The position numbers and the translations under genes were made by a program. Under the pieces are notes generated by a model, which saw only the letters and a program-made list of their open reading frames with translations, was not told the origin of the DNA and did no database searches. DNA of 64,000 bases from Agapetus fuscipes. Lineage: Eukaryota > Arthropoda > Insecta > Trichoptera > Glossosomatidae. Shown here piece after piece: positions 9,668 through 19,917 of this stretch (the first letter of the stretch is position 1; every line of letters starts with the position of its first letter). The stretch is from the NCBI GenBank assembly GCA_951799405.1, contig OX637362.1:11890493-11954492 (forward strand), in the 5' to 3' direction.

Positions 9668-9864
9668 GTTCTTGAACTTAAAGCTCGGTATGGGTATGAT
9701 CATCCATACTGTAAAAAAATATTCATTTTGCCAATGTCACCCCTTTTTCAGAGATGGTCGTAGAGGATTGAAAAGTTTATTTTCATTTGAGATTCGAGTT
9801 TTTATGTTCTGCTTGTGGGAGTATATGAAACATATCTTTGCAACTTATACTAAAGATTTCAGTA
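9668..9864 (+). repeat. RB3 copy, 3' part deleted
   Basis: TTGAACTTAAAGCTCGG start, CCATACTGTAAAAAAATATTC, CAATGTCACCCC. The stretch between ATTCGAGTTTTTATGTT and GCTTGTGGGAGTATATG is missing about 50 bp. Confidence 0.7.
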
Positions 9865-10479
9865 AGAAAATTTCAGTTGCAAAGGTACATATTTTAAAAT
9901 CAACGATTAAACTTTATTAATTTAAGGTATCACTAAGTATCTACTAGAATATAAAAAATAAATACAACTTTGAATTTTATAAGTTGAAAAAAAAAACGCT
10001 ACTTCTCTTGAAACCTTTCTTTCAAATAGAGGCAGAGTTGGCAAAAGTATACTCAACGTTCCAGACGACTTTAAATTATTTTGCGAACCGATGCAGAGTC
10101 AGTTGGTGGAGGAATTCGCGCAAGGAAAAACGCATGCGCATAACCAAGTCAGCGCTCTCATTCTAATGGTGCAATGAACCAGTTTTTTTGGCGGTCAGAC
10201 GAAAATAATAAACAATCTTCAGACTGATTGAAATAATTACTTCCACGAAAAGATACTTCGAAAATTACGTAATTACATTTTAAAAACGATACACATTGTA
10301 GCTTCATACTTTCGATTTCAAATGTTTTTTTTTTGTCCTCTTTTTATCCTCGTTTTACTCACATTTATTTTGATTTCTGAACAACATATTTTTTAAATTT
10401 GTTATCCTTTATTTTTAATCTAAGTTTAAGCTTGACGATTTTTTTACGTACACCTAAGCTGCAGATATATTGCAATTTT
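9865..10479. other. Unassigned stretch
   Basis: No domain-bearing frame. 10080-10180 is slightly GC-richer (GGAGGAATTCGCGC). Confidence 0.4.
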
Positions 10480-10748
10480 TTACCGCGTTGTCCCGGAAGT
10501 GGTCGCATGTGGCCAAAATAACCTCTTAATTTTTAGAGGCAAGCAAGTTGTCCTCACACCAACCACTTCACTTGAAGTGGGGTTCCCCAGCTCCCGAGGG
10601 TTCTTTACTGGTTCTCATTTCTTGTTAAGGCTGGGTAAACCTTCCTCGTATTTTATTCTGGGTAAAGAATAAACACAAAAAAGAGTAATTTTTGACACCC
10701 TTAGTGGGAATCGAACTTAGCTCCAGAATGGAATGCAAGCATTCCATA
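10480..10748 (-). repeat. SINE1 copy
   Basis: Minus strand from the CACATGCGACC-type block (here GGTCGCATGTGGCC), through CCAACCACTTCACTTGAAGT and GGCTGGGTAAACC, to the B-box remnant TGGGAATCGAACTTAG. The A box is lost. Confidence 0.75.
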
Positions 10749-10799
10749 AAATAAGCTTTCGAACATAATATAATTAGGTACCTGTAAATTTGATCAAAT

Positions 10800-11052
10800 G
10801 TGATCTTATCTCAGTTGACAATATATGCAACATTCAGGATTCACATTACATGCATTTTCACAAGCAGACACGTATGAGTTCGCGTTAAAACATACCGCTG
10901 TGGACTTACAATATAAAAACCCAAATCACAAATGAACATACACCCGGCAACTCTTGCCGACCATTCCTGAAACAGGTTTGACATTGCAAAGTGAAGCATT
11001 TTCTACAGTATGGGTGGTCAGTTACATACCAATTTATAAATCAAGGAACATA
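10800..11052 (-). repeat. RB3 copy attached to LINE-B
   Basis: First-subfamily RB3 from CTCAGTTGACAATATATGC to AATCAAGGAACATATAC, continuing into the LINE-B 3' UTR on the same strand. Confidence 0.8.
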
Positions 11053-11265
11053 TACAACAAGGTACATTTTAAAATCACAAATAACATTACGCATACACAT
11101 CAAAACAAATACAGAATACTAAATTCCAATTTATCAAACCCTTGTCCTAGCTGCCAACAATACAAATCAACCGACATTTCTTTCTGTGCTTACATACTTT
11201 CGTCATTTTAACCAGAGTCATAACCTTCTTCACACAAGCTCTCCTTTTATTATGACTCTGGATAA
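11053..11265 (-). pseudogene. LINE-B 3' UTR and C-terminus
   Basis: At 11155-11265 the minus strand encodes a decayed NKRRACVKKVMTLVKMTKV, CKHRKKCRLICIV type C-terminus of LINE-B. The ~100 bp between it and RB3 is AT-rich 3' UTR. Confidence 0.65.
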
Positions 11266-11649
11266 GTTTTAAACATATTCCCAGGTGACTGATACAACAC
11301 GAATAAATATACAACGTCAATTAAAGTTGCAGAAAAGCGTGTGACTTTTTACAATCAATATTCATTGTCGCAAACACAATACTGGCTAGCTGGTCGCTGT
11401 GGCAGAAAACACTCTCGCTTATTGGCGCTAAAGCGTTTGCGCCCTGTCCGAGCGTCGACTTCTATTTAACGCCCGGCGACTTGCCTGCCACTTGCTACTT
11501 GTTCTACGAGCTGTCGGAGCATTGTTCGTAAAAGCTCACAGAAATAAATATCGAGAGCAAAGTAATCCTTTCACAATGATGACCTTGTATGTGGAAAACT
11601 AGCAGAACACGGCGTGTTTCACTGCGACATTTGAAAGTATTTTTTTTTT
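11266..11649 (+). repeat. Possible solo LTR fragment
   Basis: 11340-11590 is GC-richer than its surroundings and has a TATA-like CTATTTAACG (about 11463), a GC-rich stretch after it, then AATAAA near 11545. This is the U3-R-U5 order of an LTR. Ends and target duplication could not be fixed, so a host promoter-like sequence is an alternative. Confidence 0.3.
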
Positions 11650-12080
11650 TACACAAATAGGTGAGATTGCGAAAGAATGGAACCTGGAGAGTGAGAATAA
11701 GAGATGATTATGTATGAAGAAAGTGATGAATGTTGAAGAGATGGAAGAGATAGGTGAGATTGCGAAAGAATGGAACCTGGAGAGTGAGAATAAGAGATGA
11801 TTATGTATGAAGAAAGTGATGAATGTTGAAGAGATGGAAGAGATAGGTGAGATTGCAATAGCATGGAACCTGAAGAGTGAGAATAAGAAAAGAGTATGTA
11901 TGAGGAAAGTGATGAATGTTGAAGAGATGAAAGAGATAGGTGAGATTGTGATCGAATATAACATGCAGAGTGAGAATATGTATGAGGAAAGTGATAAATG
12001 TCGAAGAGATGAAAAAAATATGCAGGGACAGATTAATTGTGAAGACAAATATGTACGTGGAGGTATCGGTCACCCCTAGT
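11650..12080 (+). pseudogene. LINE-A C-terminus with 93 bp tandem repeats
   Basis: Four successive units start at 11657, 11750, 11843 and 11936, each exactly 93 bp (31 codons), so the reading frame is kept. Each unit encodes IGEIAKEWNLESENK then a linker and MKKVMNVEEMEE, which is the EEIVKEWDIQSE / MKKVMDMNELKE segment of the LINE-A protein at 21.85 kb. The array ends in GGIGHP and a stop, matching GSGHP of LINE-A. Units 1 and 2 carry a stop codon (AGATGA), while later units have diverged and are open. The minus-strand frames here are shadows of the repeat. Confidence 0.75.
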
Positions 12081-12243
12081 AAAAAAATGGTAGGATACAG
12101 GGATGTAGCTTTACGCAAAAAACAGCGCTGTTTTTATTGTTATTTGTTATTTCATCTTCTTCAAACTTCACAGAAAAAAAATATATATTTATGTTTCTTT
12201 AAATTAAAAAAAAAAACAGGTTGGACAGTTTAAGTGTCCATAT

Positions 12244-12576
12244 AAAACATCTAATCTAATCTAATCTAATCTAATCTAAGCTGCAAAGATATATATCATT
12301 TAAGATTTATATTAAATGCATTCCCACAAGCAGATATGTATAATTTCGCGCTAACACATGCCGCATGTGGACCTACAATATAAAAACCCAATCTCAAATG
12401 AACATAAGCCTTGCAGCTCTTGCCGTCCTTCCCTGAAACAGGGGTGACATTGGCAAAGTGAACCAATTTTTTTTACAGTATGGGTGGTCAGCCGCATAAC
12501 AACCTATAAGTCAAGGAACATACATGACAAATTACATTTTTAAAATCAATAAAATAACAATATATACATTGACATA
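12244..12576 (-). repeat. RB3 and LINE-B 3' UTR split by the BEL element
   Basis: Starts with a CTAAT pentamer tail (12249-12280), then a first-subfamily RB3 to CCTATAAGTCAAGGAACAT, then 3' UTR up to the 5' LTR. A nearly identical copy at 40.4 kb shows what the sequence looked like past this point. That continuation is not found beyond the 3' LTR. Confidence 0.85.
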
Positions 12577-12979
12577 TGTTTGGGCGAACTGTTAGGTAGG
12601 TTTGTTATGGGTAGCTGGCCATAAAATCCTTGTCCTTGTGCCTATGATCTGACCTATCCGATTTGCCCAATCACCTGTCTCAAGCCAGTACTTCTTCATA
12701 CGCGGCCTTGGATAGACGTGTCCATCGCAGTGTACACCGCGCGCGAACGAAGGAGAAACCACACACAAAAACGCGACCAGTGCTCCGCGAAAGAGGCATC
12801 CATTGGAGATAAGGTGAGTCCAGACCATTTGATTCCGTGATTCCTTCCCCCTTGCTCCATTGGTTGGCTGCCTAGACAGATTTGTTGGGCAGTTCGTCCG
12901 ATCGCGATAATCGAGAACCAGTTTGCGATCTCAAATCCTCCCCCTCGCATTACCACATGATAGCGTCAAACTTGGCGTT
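12577..12979 (+). repeat. BEL/Pao 5' LTR
   Basis: Begins TGTTTGGGCGAACTG. The region shared with the 3' LTR ends at CTTGGCGTT. The true LTR end may lie a few bases further (GTTATCA would give the usual TG...CA), because the 3' copy departs exactly here. Short minus-strand frames inside it occur identically in both LTRs and are not genes. Confidence 0.9.
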
Positions 12980-13426
12980 ATCATAATTTTGGTCCTAACA
13001 GAACCAGATCGTAAATTAGAAACTAGATGCACGTAATATTAATTCAGATTCTTATAGTTTGAAATCGGATTCAAAAAATTATTCGCCATTTTTATTGCTA
13101 CAAAAATGCAATTCGTGACGCGTTCATACATTATTATCATAATTATCGCTTTGGAATCGAAGTGCGGGTTAATTCTTTAATTGCCTTGTAGGTATACCTA
13201 TCTCTTGCATTTTAGGTACATTCGAATTAAGCCCGCGGTATAAGTAACTACCTAGGTACTTGCATTGTTTACTTTCTTTGTTTACATTATTTGTTTACAT
13301 TTTGATAACATTATTATAACCTTCTTCTTTCTTTGCTACTTCAATTTATAAGGACTTGTACGTACGGGATTTGTAAAATTTATTATTAATTTTATCAAAT
13401 TTAATTTATTATAACAAAATTAAAAC
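12980..13426 (+). promoter_or_regulatory. BEL/Pao leader with primer-binding region
   Basis: Untranslated leader between LTR and gag. The primer-binding site should lie in the first ~20 bases (region TTTTGGTCCTAACAGAACC, 12988-13006), but the tRNA primer cannot be named by eye. The remainder is AT-rich. Confidence 0.5.
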
Positions 13427-16400
13427 ATGACGTCAGAACGCGAAAAACGAGCATTTCAACGACGTAAGGAGCGCCTCCAGAATGAGATAGAGACGTACTT
13501 GGAACGGGCACAATGCATTTTCGATACCATTAATTCAATTCATTTGGGAGAAATTTATTTGCGGAAATTTAAAGTGCACGCGGCAGGCATTGACAACTGG
13601 CGTAAAGAATTTTTATTACTGGTAAAAGAAAAAAATGATTTAATTGCAGAAAGTGAGGAAGATGAAGCAACAGATAATAATATTATTCTGTCATTTGAAG
13701 ACTTATACGCTGAAATTAAATATACTTACGAGAATTTAAAAGACACAACAAAATCCTCAAGTGCAAATGATATTCCTTTAAAAAGGAGCATCCAACTACC
13801 ACGATTAGAGCTGTGTGCCTTCAACGGAGATGTAAACAATTGGCCGGTGTTTTATGAAAATTTTAAATCTATGGTCCATGAGAATGACAGTCTAACGGAA
13901 GGTGAAAAGATTCAATATTTAGTTGGAAAACTGGTAGGAAAAGCTCAAAGCATTTGCCAAGGTTTATTGCCAACTGCTCAAAATTATACAATTTTATGGA
14001 ATTCGTTGGTCAAGAAATACAACGATAAGCGCGTTCTGGCAACAACTTATCTAGAGAAATTGTTAAATATTCCTGCAGTAAAGGAACCATCTGCCTCAAA
14101 CTTGGAGGACTTTATTGATCTATTTTCAGGTTTAACTGCTGCAATCAAACAGTTGAACATGGAGAATCTAGAAGACTTTATATTCATACACATTGCGTGT
14201 AAGAAACTTGACATGGATACGATTAAGGCTTTTGAAGTTTCTATACAAGATTCTTCAGACTCAGTAGATTCAATAAAATTTGTGGAATTCATTAGAAATT
14301 ACTCGCGAATACTACAGCGCGCAAACGGAAGTAGAAGCAGTAAAATTAACAATCAAATTAACGCGATGCCGCGCAAGCCCTCAGCTTCCCAGAAAAACGT
14401 TAGGGCATTTGTGACAGTTAATACTGACAAATGTTTGTTGTGCGGAGATAACAACCACTCAAAGTTGTACCAGTGTCCGAAATACACTATCCTGGACGCT
14501 CGGGAAAGGTACAATTTTATAAAATCAAAGAAATTATGTGTCAATTGTCTAAGTACGATGCATAATCTCAAGAATTGTAAATCAAAGGGAAGATGCAGCG
14601 TTTGTAATCGATCCCACCATACTAGCCTGCATTTCAACTTGAATTTGCAAGCCGCGGCCGAAGAAAAGGCGGAGCCCTTAGCGCTTTGTGCTATGGGCCC
14701 TAATTCTAGTGAGGTAGAATCTACAGTTTTACTAGGAACTGTTTGTTGTGTAATCTTAGACAAGCGGGGTCAAAGACACACTATTCGCGCTTTATTAGAC
14801 AGTGCTTCACAGAGAGACATAATAACGGCCTCCTGTTGTCGAGAACTTCATCTTGATGTAAAGACGACGCGAGACAAAGTTGTTTCAGGAATAGGGGATA
14901 TTGTCAACCCTATCAAGGGAGTGACAACAATTACCCTTCTTTCGAGAGTTGAGAAATCGGTCAATTTTAAACTATCGCCTTTGGTGGTTAATCAAATAAC
15001 TGATAAAATACCCGTCGCCAACATTAATATTGAAAATTTAGAATATTTAAAATCATTACGTTTGGCTGATGAAAAATATTTTATTCCCGGAAAAATTGAC
15101 ATGATTCTGGGTGCAGATGTATTCTCCCGTGTGATAAAACACAACACTATCTCACGAAATTTAGGCGAGCCAGTTGCACTGGATACCCTATTTGGGTATG
15201 TGGTACTAGGGGAAGTTCCAGTGCTACCGTTAATCAAAACAGATTATAGTTTCTTTTCAGCAATTGAAATTGAAATGAAAAAATTCTTGGAGTTGGAAGA
15301 CGTACCGGACGTCTCCACTCCGCAAATCGAGGAGCTGGTATGTGAAGAGAAATATACCAACACCACCACGAGAGACAAGACTGGTAGATTTTCCGTAATG
15401 CTGCCTTTCAAGACCGATCCGGGGCAGCTTGGTGATTCTCAGAGAGCGGCAGAGCGGAGATTTTACGCGTTGGAAAGGAAACTGCTTTCAAACTCTTCTG
15501 TAAAATTGGAATACGACCTTATTTTCAAAAATTATATACAAGAAGGGTATTTAAATCCTGTAAATATAAATTCGGATCAATGCTTGAGCTTGCAATACAT
15601 AGCCCCGCATCATGCAGTGATACGTGAAAATAAATCCACAACTAAGGTTCGCGCAGTAATAGATGCTAGTATGAAAACTACATCAGGATTATCGCTGAAT
15701 GATGTTCTACATACGGGTAGAAATCTTCAAAATGATCTATTTAAAATAATATTACACTTTCGCTTGTTTCCAGTTGCTCTAAGCGCTGACATACGTAAAA
15801 TGTATATGCAAATTCTGGTAAATAAAGAGCATAGATGCTATCAGAGAGTTTTATATCGGTTTGATAAAAATGATCCACTTCAGCTTTTTGAATTTACACG
15901 CGTACCATTTGGCTTAAAGTGCAGCCCATACCTTGCAATGCGCACCGTTCGTCGTTTAATTGATGATGAGCGAACACGTTTTCCATTAGCGGCACTTGTA
16001 GCAGAGAGAGATATTTACATGGATGATTTGGTTTCTAGCTGTTTAAATGATGAAGAGGCTATCGCACTTTCAAACCAATTGATTGAATTATTTCTTGCGG
16101 GCGGTTTTGAATTGGTGAAGTTCTCGAGTAATTCACCATCAGTCATGGGAGGCATTCCCTCAGCTTGTCGCATTTCTGAAGCTGTGGAGTTCAGTTCAGA
16201 AGATCAATGTACCATCCTTGGTTTGCATTGGTTGCCTGGAAAGGATGTTTTTACCTTTAGTGTCACTAACAAATTTCGTAAATGTACAAAACGAAATATT
16301 CTGTCGACAATTGCGCGCTTCTGGGATTTGATGGGGTTTGTAGCACCCGTGATTGTAACAGCTAAATTAATGATTAAATTTCTCTGGGAACATAAAATCG

Positions 16401-18565
16401 ATTGGGACGATTGTCCTCCTCAGAGTATAATTTCAACTTGGGAAAATTATGAATCGGAACTCCCACTCCTTCAAAGTATTCAGCTGCCACGTCATACAGG
16501 TGTAACGCAGGAGTCGATTATATCCCTATTGGGATTCGCGGACGCAAGTGAGAGAGCATATGGAGCGGTGATATATATTCATGTATATAATCCTCCAAGT
16601 AAACGCGGAGAAATAAGTTTAGCTTGTGCAAAGTCGCGAGTAGCTCCAAGTCGTACAATATCTTTAGCAAGACTTGAATTATCGGGAATATTGATATTGT
16701 CAAAATTAATGCGTGTAGTCATTGATACATATTCAACTCGCTGCCAAATTAATAATGTATACGCCTTTTCTGATAGTACAGTGGCACTCGCTTGGGTTCA
16801 TTCACACCCATCCCGCTGGCAGACTTTCATCGCGAATAGAGTAACTATAATTCAGGATAATATACCTCCAAGTCAGTTTTATCATATTGCCGGGAAAGAC
16901 AATCCCGCGGATTGTCTCTCACGCGGCCTAACTCCCGCACAATTAATTGACCACCCGCTCTGGTTTAAAGGCCCTGCCTTCGCGCGCTCACCGATTGAAG
17001 AATGGAATTTTTGTAAATTTGATCCAAATACTATTGAAAACCCGCCGGAACAAAAAATAAAAGTTATGACTGTAATGGATAACTTACCCAAGCAACCAAC
17101 TTTATTAGGTTCACTCGCTGAACGAATCTCTTCCTGGAGTAAATTGTTAAGAGTTGTTATTTACATACTTCGTTTTATAAAAAGATTGTCATCAAAATTT
17201 GAAGTCTCTCACCTACGGTTTGCAGAAATCGTAGTTATAAAAGACTTACAAAATCATCATTTTTCGAACGAAATTAAAAACGCGAAAGCCGGTAAAGTCT
17301 TATCTCCTGCATTTCGTAAGCTTAATGCCTTTATCGACGCCGATGGGTTGTTACGAGTAGGAGGGAGACTTGTAAACGCTGACTTAGCTTATGACAGTAA
17401 ACATCCAATACTTTTACCAGGTCGCGGTCATATTTTGAATTTAATCATTGATTACTATCATAGAAAATTCTTGCATTCCGGACCTCAGTTACTTATGTCC
17501 CTTTTGCGACAAAATTTCTGGATTTTGTCGGCTAGAAATATTGTGCGTAAACGCGTCCAATTATGTAATACTTGTTATAAGGTTAATCCAAAATCACGCT
17601 TCCCCCTCATGGGGGATTTACCTGCCTGTCGGGTAAATGAAGGTAAGGCATTTTTCCACTGTGGCATAGACTACGCGGGCCCCTTAAGTGTGATTCCTTA
17701 TAGAAAAAGAGGTGTGCACAAAATTAAAGCATACATTTGTGTGTTTGTGTGCTTAATCACGAAAGCGGTTCATATCGAACTCGCATCAGATCTAAGCACG
17801 GAAACATTTATTAACGCTCTTAAGCGATTTTTGTCTCGACGCGGGCCGGTAAAAATAATGTACTCAGACTGTGGGACAAACTTCATTGGTGCAAAATCTC
17901 ACCTCGATGCTCTCTATGGTCTCCTGGAGTCTGAAGCTTTTCAAAATAAGTTCGACAGGGAACTAAGAGACCATCGGATAGATTGGAAGTTCAATCCCCC
18001 ATCCGCCCCGCATTTCGGTGGAATTTGGGAGAGTAACGTGCGGAGTATCAAACTCCATCTGAATCGAGTAATTGGTAAACAATTATTGACATTCGAGGAA
18101 ATGTCTACAGTACTTGCGCAAATTGAAGCAATTTTAAACTCCAGACCGCTTTCATGTTTGAGTGCCGATCCATCCGAACCTATTGCTCTAACCCCCGCAC
18201 ATTTTCTCACATTGACTCCTCTAAAGTCACTTCCGGCGACAGATACCTCCTCTAAAGACATTAGTCTACTGTCTCGTAAACAGTATGTGGACCATTTAGT
18301 TCAGTCTTTCTGGAAACGGTGGAAGGTGGAGTACCTTCACACTCTCCAAACGCGTCAGAAATGGAACACGGAAACAGAGCCAATCAAGATTGGATCTGTT
18401 GTCTTGTTAAAAACTGAAGGTAGTGCACCTCTTAATTGGCCACTAGGAGTTATTGAGGATGTCTTTCCGGGAGCGGACGGTATAGCTAGAGTAGTTAATG
18501 TCCGGACGAAAACTGGAACTTATAGGCGTCCAGTTGTCAAGGTTTGTCCGTTGCCAAATCAATAA
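13427..18565 (+). CDS. BEL/Pao Gag-Pol polyprotein
   Basis: Encodes the capsid and replication enzymes of an LTR retrotransposon as one 1712-residue frame. Domains in order: a charged coiled N-terminus; a Gag region (about 120-260; LPRLELCAFNGD, DUF1759 type); zinc knuckles (about 336-398; CLLCGDNNH and CSVCNRSHH); aspartic protease (LLDSAS, D458); reverse transcriptase with YMDD at 864-867; RNase H (FADAS, D1039); integrase with an HHCC zinc site near 1344-1385 (CNTC); and the DDE triad D1415, D1481 (SDCGTNF), E1535 (GGIWES). A C-terminal DUF5641-type domain follows (GSVVLLKTEG, LGVIEDVFPG). The ATG at 13427 starts a MTSEREKRAF N-terminus. No stops or frameshifts occur. Family order and motifs identify BEL/Pao rather than Gypsy or Copia. 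Function as an active element is inferred, not shown. Confidence 0.96.
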   Translation: MTSEREKRAFQRRKERLQNEIETYLERAQCIFDTINSIHLGEIYLRKFKVHAAGIDNWRKEFLLLVKEKNDLIAESEEDEATDNNIILSFEDLYAEIKYTYENLKDTTKSSSANDIPLKRSIQLPRLELCAFNGDVNNWPVFYENFKSMVHENDSLTEGEKIQYLVGKLVGKAQSICQGLLPTAQNYTILWNSLVKKYNDKRVLATTYLEKLLNIPAVKEPSASNLEDFIDLFSGLTAAIKQLNMENLEDFIFIHIACKKLDMDTIKAFEVSIQDSSDSVDSIKFVEFIRNYSRILQRANGSRSSKINNQINAMPRKPSASQKNVRAFVTVNTDKCLLCGDNNHSKLYQCPKYTILDARERYNFIKSKKLCVNCLSTMHNLKNCKSKGRCSVCNRSHHTSLHFNLNLQAAAEEKAEPLALCAMGPNSSEVESTVLLGTVCCVILDKRGQRHTIRALLDSASQRDIITASCCRELHLDVKTTRDKVVSGIGDIVNPIKGVTTITLLSRVEKSVNFKLSPLVVNQITDKIPVANINIENLEYLKSLRLADEKYFIPGKIDMILGADVFSRVIKHNTISRNLGEPVALDTLFGYVVLGEVPVLPLIKTDYSFFSAIEIEMKKFLELEDVPDVSTPQIEELVCEEKYTNTTTRDKTGRFSVMLPFKTDPGQLGDSQRAAERRFYALERKLLSNSSVKLEYDLIFKNYIQEGYLNPVNINSDQCLSLQYIAPHHAVIRENKSTTKVRAVIDASMKTTSGLSLNDVLHTGRNLQNDLFKIILHFRLFPVALSADIRKMYMQILVNKEHRCYQRVLYRFDKNDPLQLFEFTRVPFGLKCSPYLAMRTVRRLIDDERTRFPLAALVAERDIYMDDLVSSCLNDEEAIALSNQLIELFLAGGFELVKFSSNSPSVMGGIPSACRISEAVEFSSEDQCTILGLHWLPGKDVFTFSVTNKFRKCTKRNILSTIARFWDLMGFVAPVIVTAKLMIKFLWEHKIDWDDCPPQSIISTWENYESELPLLQSIQLPRHTGVTQESIISLLGFADASERAYGAVIYIHVYNPPSKRGEISLACAKSRVAPSRTISLARLELSGILILSKLMRVVIDTYSTRCQINNVYAFSDSTVALAWVHSHPSRWQTFIANRVTIIQDNIPPSQFYHIAGKDNPADCLSRGLTPAQLIDHPLWFKGPAFARSPIEEWNFCKFDPNTIENPPEQKIKVMTVMDNLPKQPTLLGSLAERISSWSKLLRVVIYILRFIKRLSSKFEVSHLRFAEIVVIKDLQNHHFSNEIKNAKAGKVLSPAFRKLNAFIDADGLLRVGGRLVNADLAYDSKHPILLPGRGHILNLIIDYYHRKFLHSGPQLLMSLLRQNFWILSARNIVRKRVQLCNTCYKVNPKSRFPLMGDLPACRVNEGKAFFHCGIDYAGPLSVIPYRKRGVHKIKAYICVFVCLITKAVHIELASDLSTETFINALKRFLSRRGPVKIMYSDCGTNFIGAKSHLDALYGLLESEAFQNKFDRELRDHRIDWKFNPPSAPHFGGIWESNVRSIKLHLNRVIGKQLLTFEEMSTVLAQIEAILNSRPLSCLSADPSEPIALTPAHFLTLTPLKSLPATDTSSKDISLLSRKQYVDHLVQSFWKRWKVEYLHTLQTRQKWNTETEPIKIGSVVLLKTEGSAPLNWPLGVIEDVFPGADGIARVVNVRTKTGTYRRPVVKVCPLPNQ

Positions 18566-18684
18566 CATTACAAAATAATATACAGTCCACTCGCTAAATT
18601 AAGTAGATTTAAGTTATAATAATAAACAAATAAATTAATTAATCGTTGTTTTGAAAGGACTACGTCCTCTCAAGCTGGGGGGCA
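18566..18684 (+). other. BEL/Pao 3' untranslated region and polypurine tract
   Basis: Short AT-rich spacer ending in the purine run AAGCTGGGGGGCA directly before the 3' LTR, the expected plus-strand primer site. Confidence 0.8.
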
Positions 18685-19087
18685 TGTTTGGGCGAACTGT
18701 TAGGTAGGTTTGTTATGGGTAGCTGGCCATAAAATCCTTGTCCTTGTGCCTATGATCTGACCTATCCGATTTGCCCAATCACCTGTCTCAAGCCAGTACT
18801 TCTTCATACGCGGCCTTGGATAGACGTGTCCATCGCAGTGTACACCGCGCGCGAACGAAGGAGAAACCACACACAAAAACGCGACCAGTGCTCCGCGAAA
18901 GAGGCATCCATTGGAGATAAGGTGAGTCCAGACCATTTGATTCCGTGATTCCTTCCCCCTTGCTCCATTGGTTGGCTGCCTAGACAGATTTGTTGGGCAG
19001 TTCGTCCGATCGCGATAATCGAGAACCAGTTTGCGATCTCAAATCCTCCCCCTCGCATTACCACATGATAGCGTCAAACTTGGCGTT
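18685..19087 (+). repeat. BEL/Pao 3' LTR
   Basis: Offset from the 5' LTR is a constant 6108 bp, and no mismatch was seen by eye. It ends at the GGCGTT shared with the 5' LTR and then runs into an inverted copy of its own last 18 bases. Confidence 0.92.
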
Positions 19088-19103
19088 TGACGCTATCATG
19101 TGG
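19061..19103. repeat. Perfect 18 bp hairpin at the 3' LTR edge
   Basis: CCACATGATAGCGTCAAA (19061-19078), a 7-base spacer CTTGGCG, then its exact reverse complement (19086-19103). The right arm is outside the LTR and absent after the 5' LTR, so it arose at or after integration. Confidence 0.9.
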
Positions 19104-19144
19104 TCAAAATGTAAAAAAAAAACTTCAACATATATTCTATAATT

Positions 19145-19330
19145 TATAATCCAAGTTACAAAGGTATATTGACATCCGAGACTCATATTTAATGCACGTC
19201 CACAATCAGACACGTTTAAGTTTACGCTTACTCATCGTGCAAGTGAACTTCAAAATAAAAACAAAGCCACATGAGAGCATAAGCCCAGCAACTTTCAATA
19301 TAAGTGACTGGTAGAATTAAGCAAATTTTT
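19145..19330 (-). repeat. RB3 copy, diverged
   Basis: TCCAAGTTACAAAGGTATATTG, ACTCATATTTAATGCACG, CATAAGCCCAGCAACTTTC. It lacks the hairpin half. It faces the plus-strand copy that starts at 19355, giving a loose inverted pair. Confidence 0.7.
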
Positions 19331-19354
19331 ATGAACCCACAAATTTGTTCAAAT

Positions 19355-19547
19355 CATTGAATTCACTTTGCCAATGTCACCCCTGTTTCAGGGAAGGTCG
19401 GCAAAAGTTGTGGGGCTTATGTTCATTTGAGGTTTGGATTTTATTTGTAAGTACACAATCAGCATTTGTAAGCGCGAACTACACTTGTTGGTTTGTGGGC
19501 ATACATCTGAGAGCTTTAAATGAATATATCCTTGCAACTTAGATTAT
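19355..19547 (+). repeat. RB3 copy, second subfamily
   Basis: Runs from ATTCACTTTGCCAATGTC through TTTGAGGTTTGGATTTTA to CCTTGCAACTTAGATTATT. The 5' 40 bp are missing. Confidence 0.78.
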
Positions 19548-19638
19548 TTATAGATTGAAAAATTGTTGCATTTTAATAATTACCTACACCTCTTTATCAT
19601 AATTCATTCTCTATTGTTTTGTCTACTTAATTTTGTAA

Positions 19639-19768
19639 CACTTCAACTAAAGTGGTTGGCGTAAGGCCGGCCCCCTTACCTGTAAAAATAAATAGGTTCA
19701 ACTCGCCACATGCGACCCCTTCGGGGATAACGCGGCAGGAAGTTACACTATATGTGTAGCTTAGTTGC
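19639..19768 (+). repeat. SINE1 body fragment
   Basis: Headless: from CTTCAACTAAAGTGGTTGGC through CCACATGCGACCCCTTCGGG to the family end TATGTGTAGCTTAGTTGC. Confidence 0.75.
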
Positions 19769-19814
19769 GTTTGCGTCCTCACAAAAATGGCACAAGTAAG
19801 TCGACAGTACCTGT

Positions 19815-19917
19815 AGTGAAATAAAGGCTAAATTTGTGAAAATAAAATTCTGTTCTTTAAATAAAGATACTTCCTAATAAAAAAACTTTTTCAGTGTGTA
19901 AATAAACAAACTCTAAA
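19815..19917 (+). mobile_element. PLE end fragment
   Basis: TTTGTGAAAATAAAATTCTG followed by TTTTCAGTGTGTAAATAAAC, the spacer and end motif of PLE units, without a hammerhead. Confidence 0.45.

Larger units (their letters stand above)
12577..19087 (+). mobile_element. BEL/Pao LTR retrotransposon, structurally intact
   Basis: About 6.5 kb: LTR, leader, one gag-pol frame, polypurine tract, LTR. The two LTRs look identical over 403 bp and the 1712-codon frame is unbroken, so the insertion is very recent and may be autonomous. There is no env-like frame. A 5 bp target duplication is not visible: ACATA precedes the 5' LTR, but the sequence after the 3' LTR is an inverted copy of the LTR end instead. 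Confidence 0.95.

Noticed and set aside
12249..12280. Telomere-like CTAAT/TTAGA runs (also 25781, 35523, 40409, 52540)
   Set aside because: The unit is not insect TTAGG, and each run sits at the 3' end of an RB3 copy, so they are LINE tails.
12592..19064. Pairs of identical 78- and 86-codon minus-strand frames at both ends of the BEL element
   Set aside because: They lie in the LTRs and are duplicated only because the LTRs are; no domain and wrong strand for the element.
18566..19087. An env gene or extra frame downstream of BEL gag-pol
   Set aside because: Only about 120 bp separate the stop codon from the 3' LTR.
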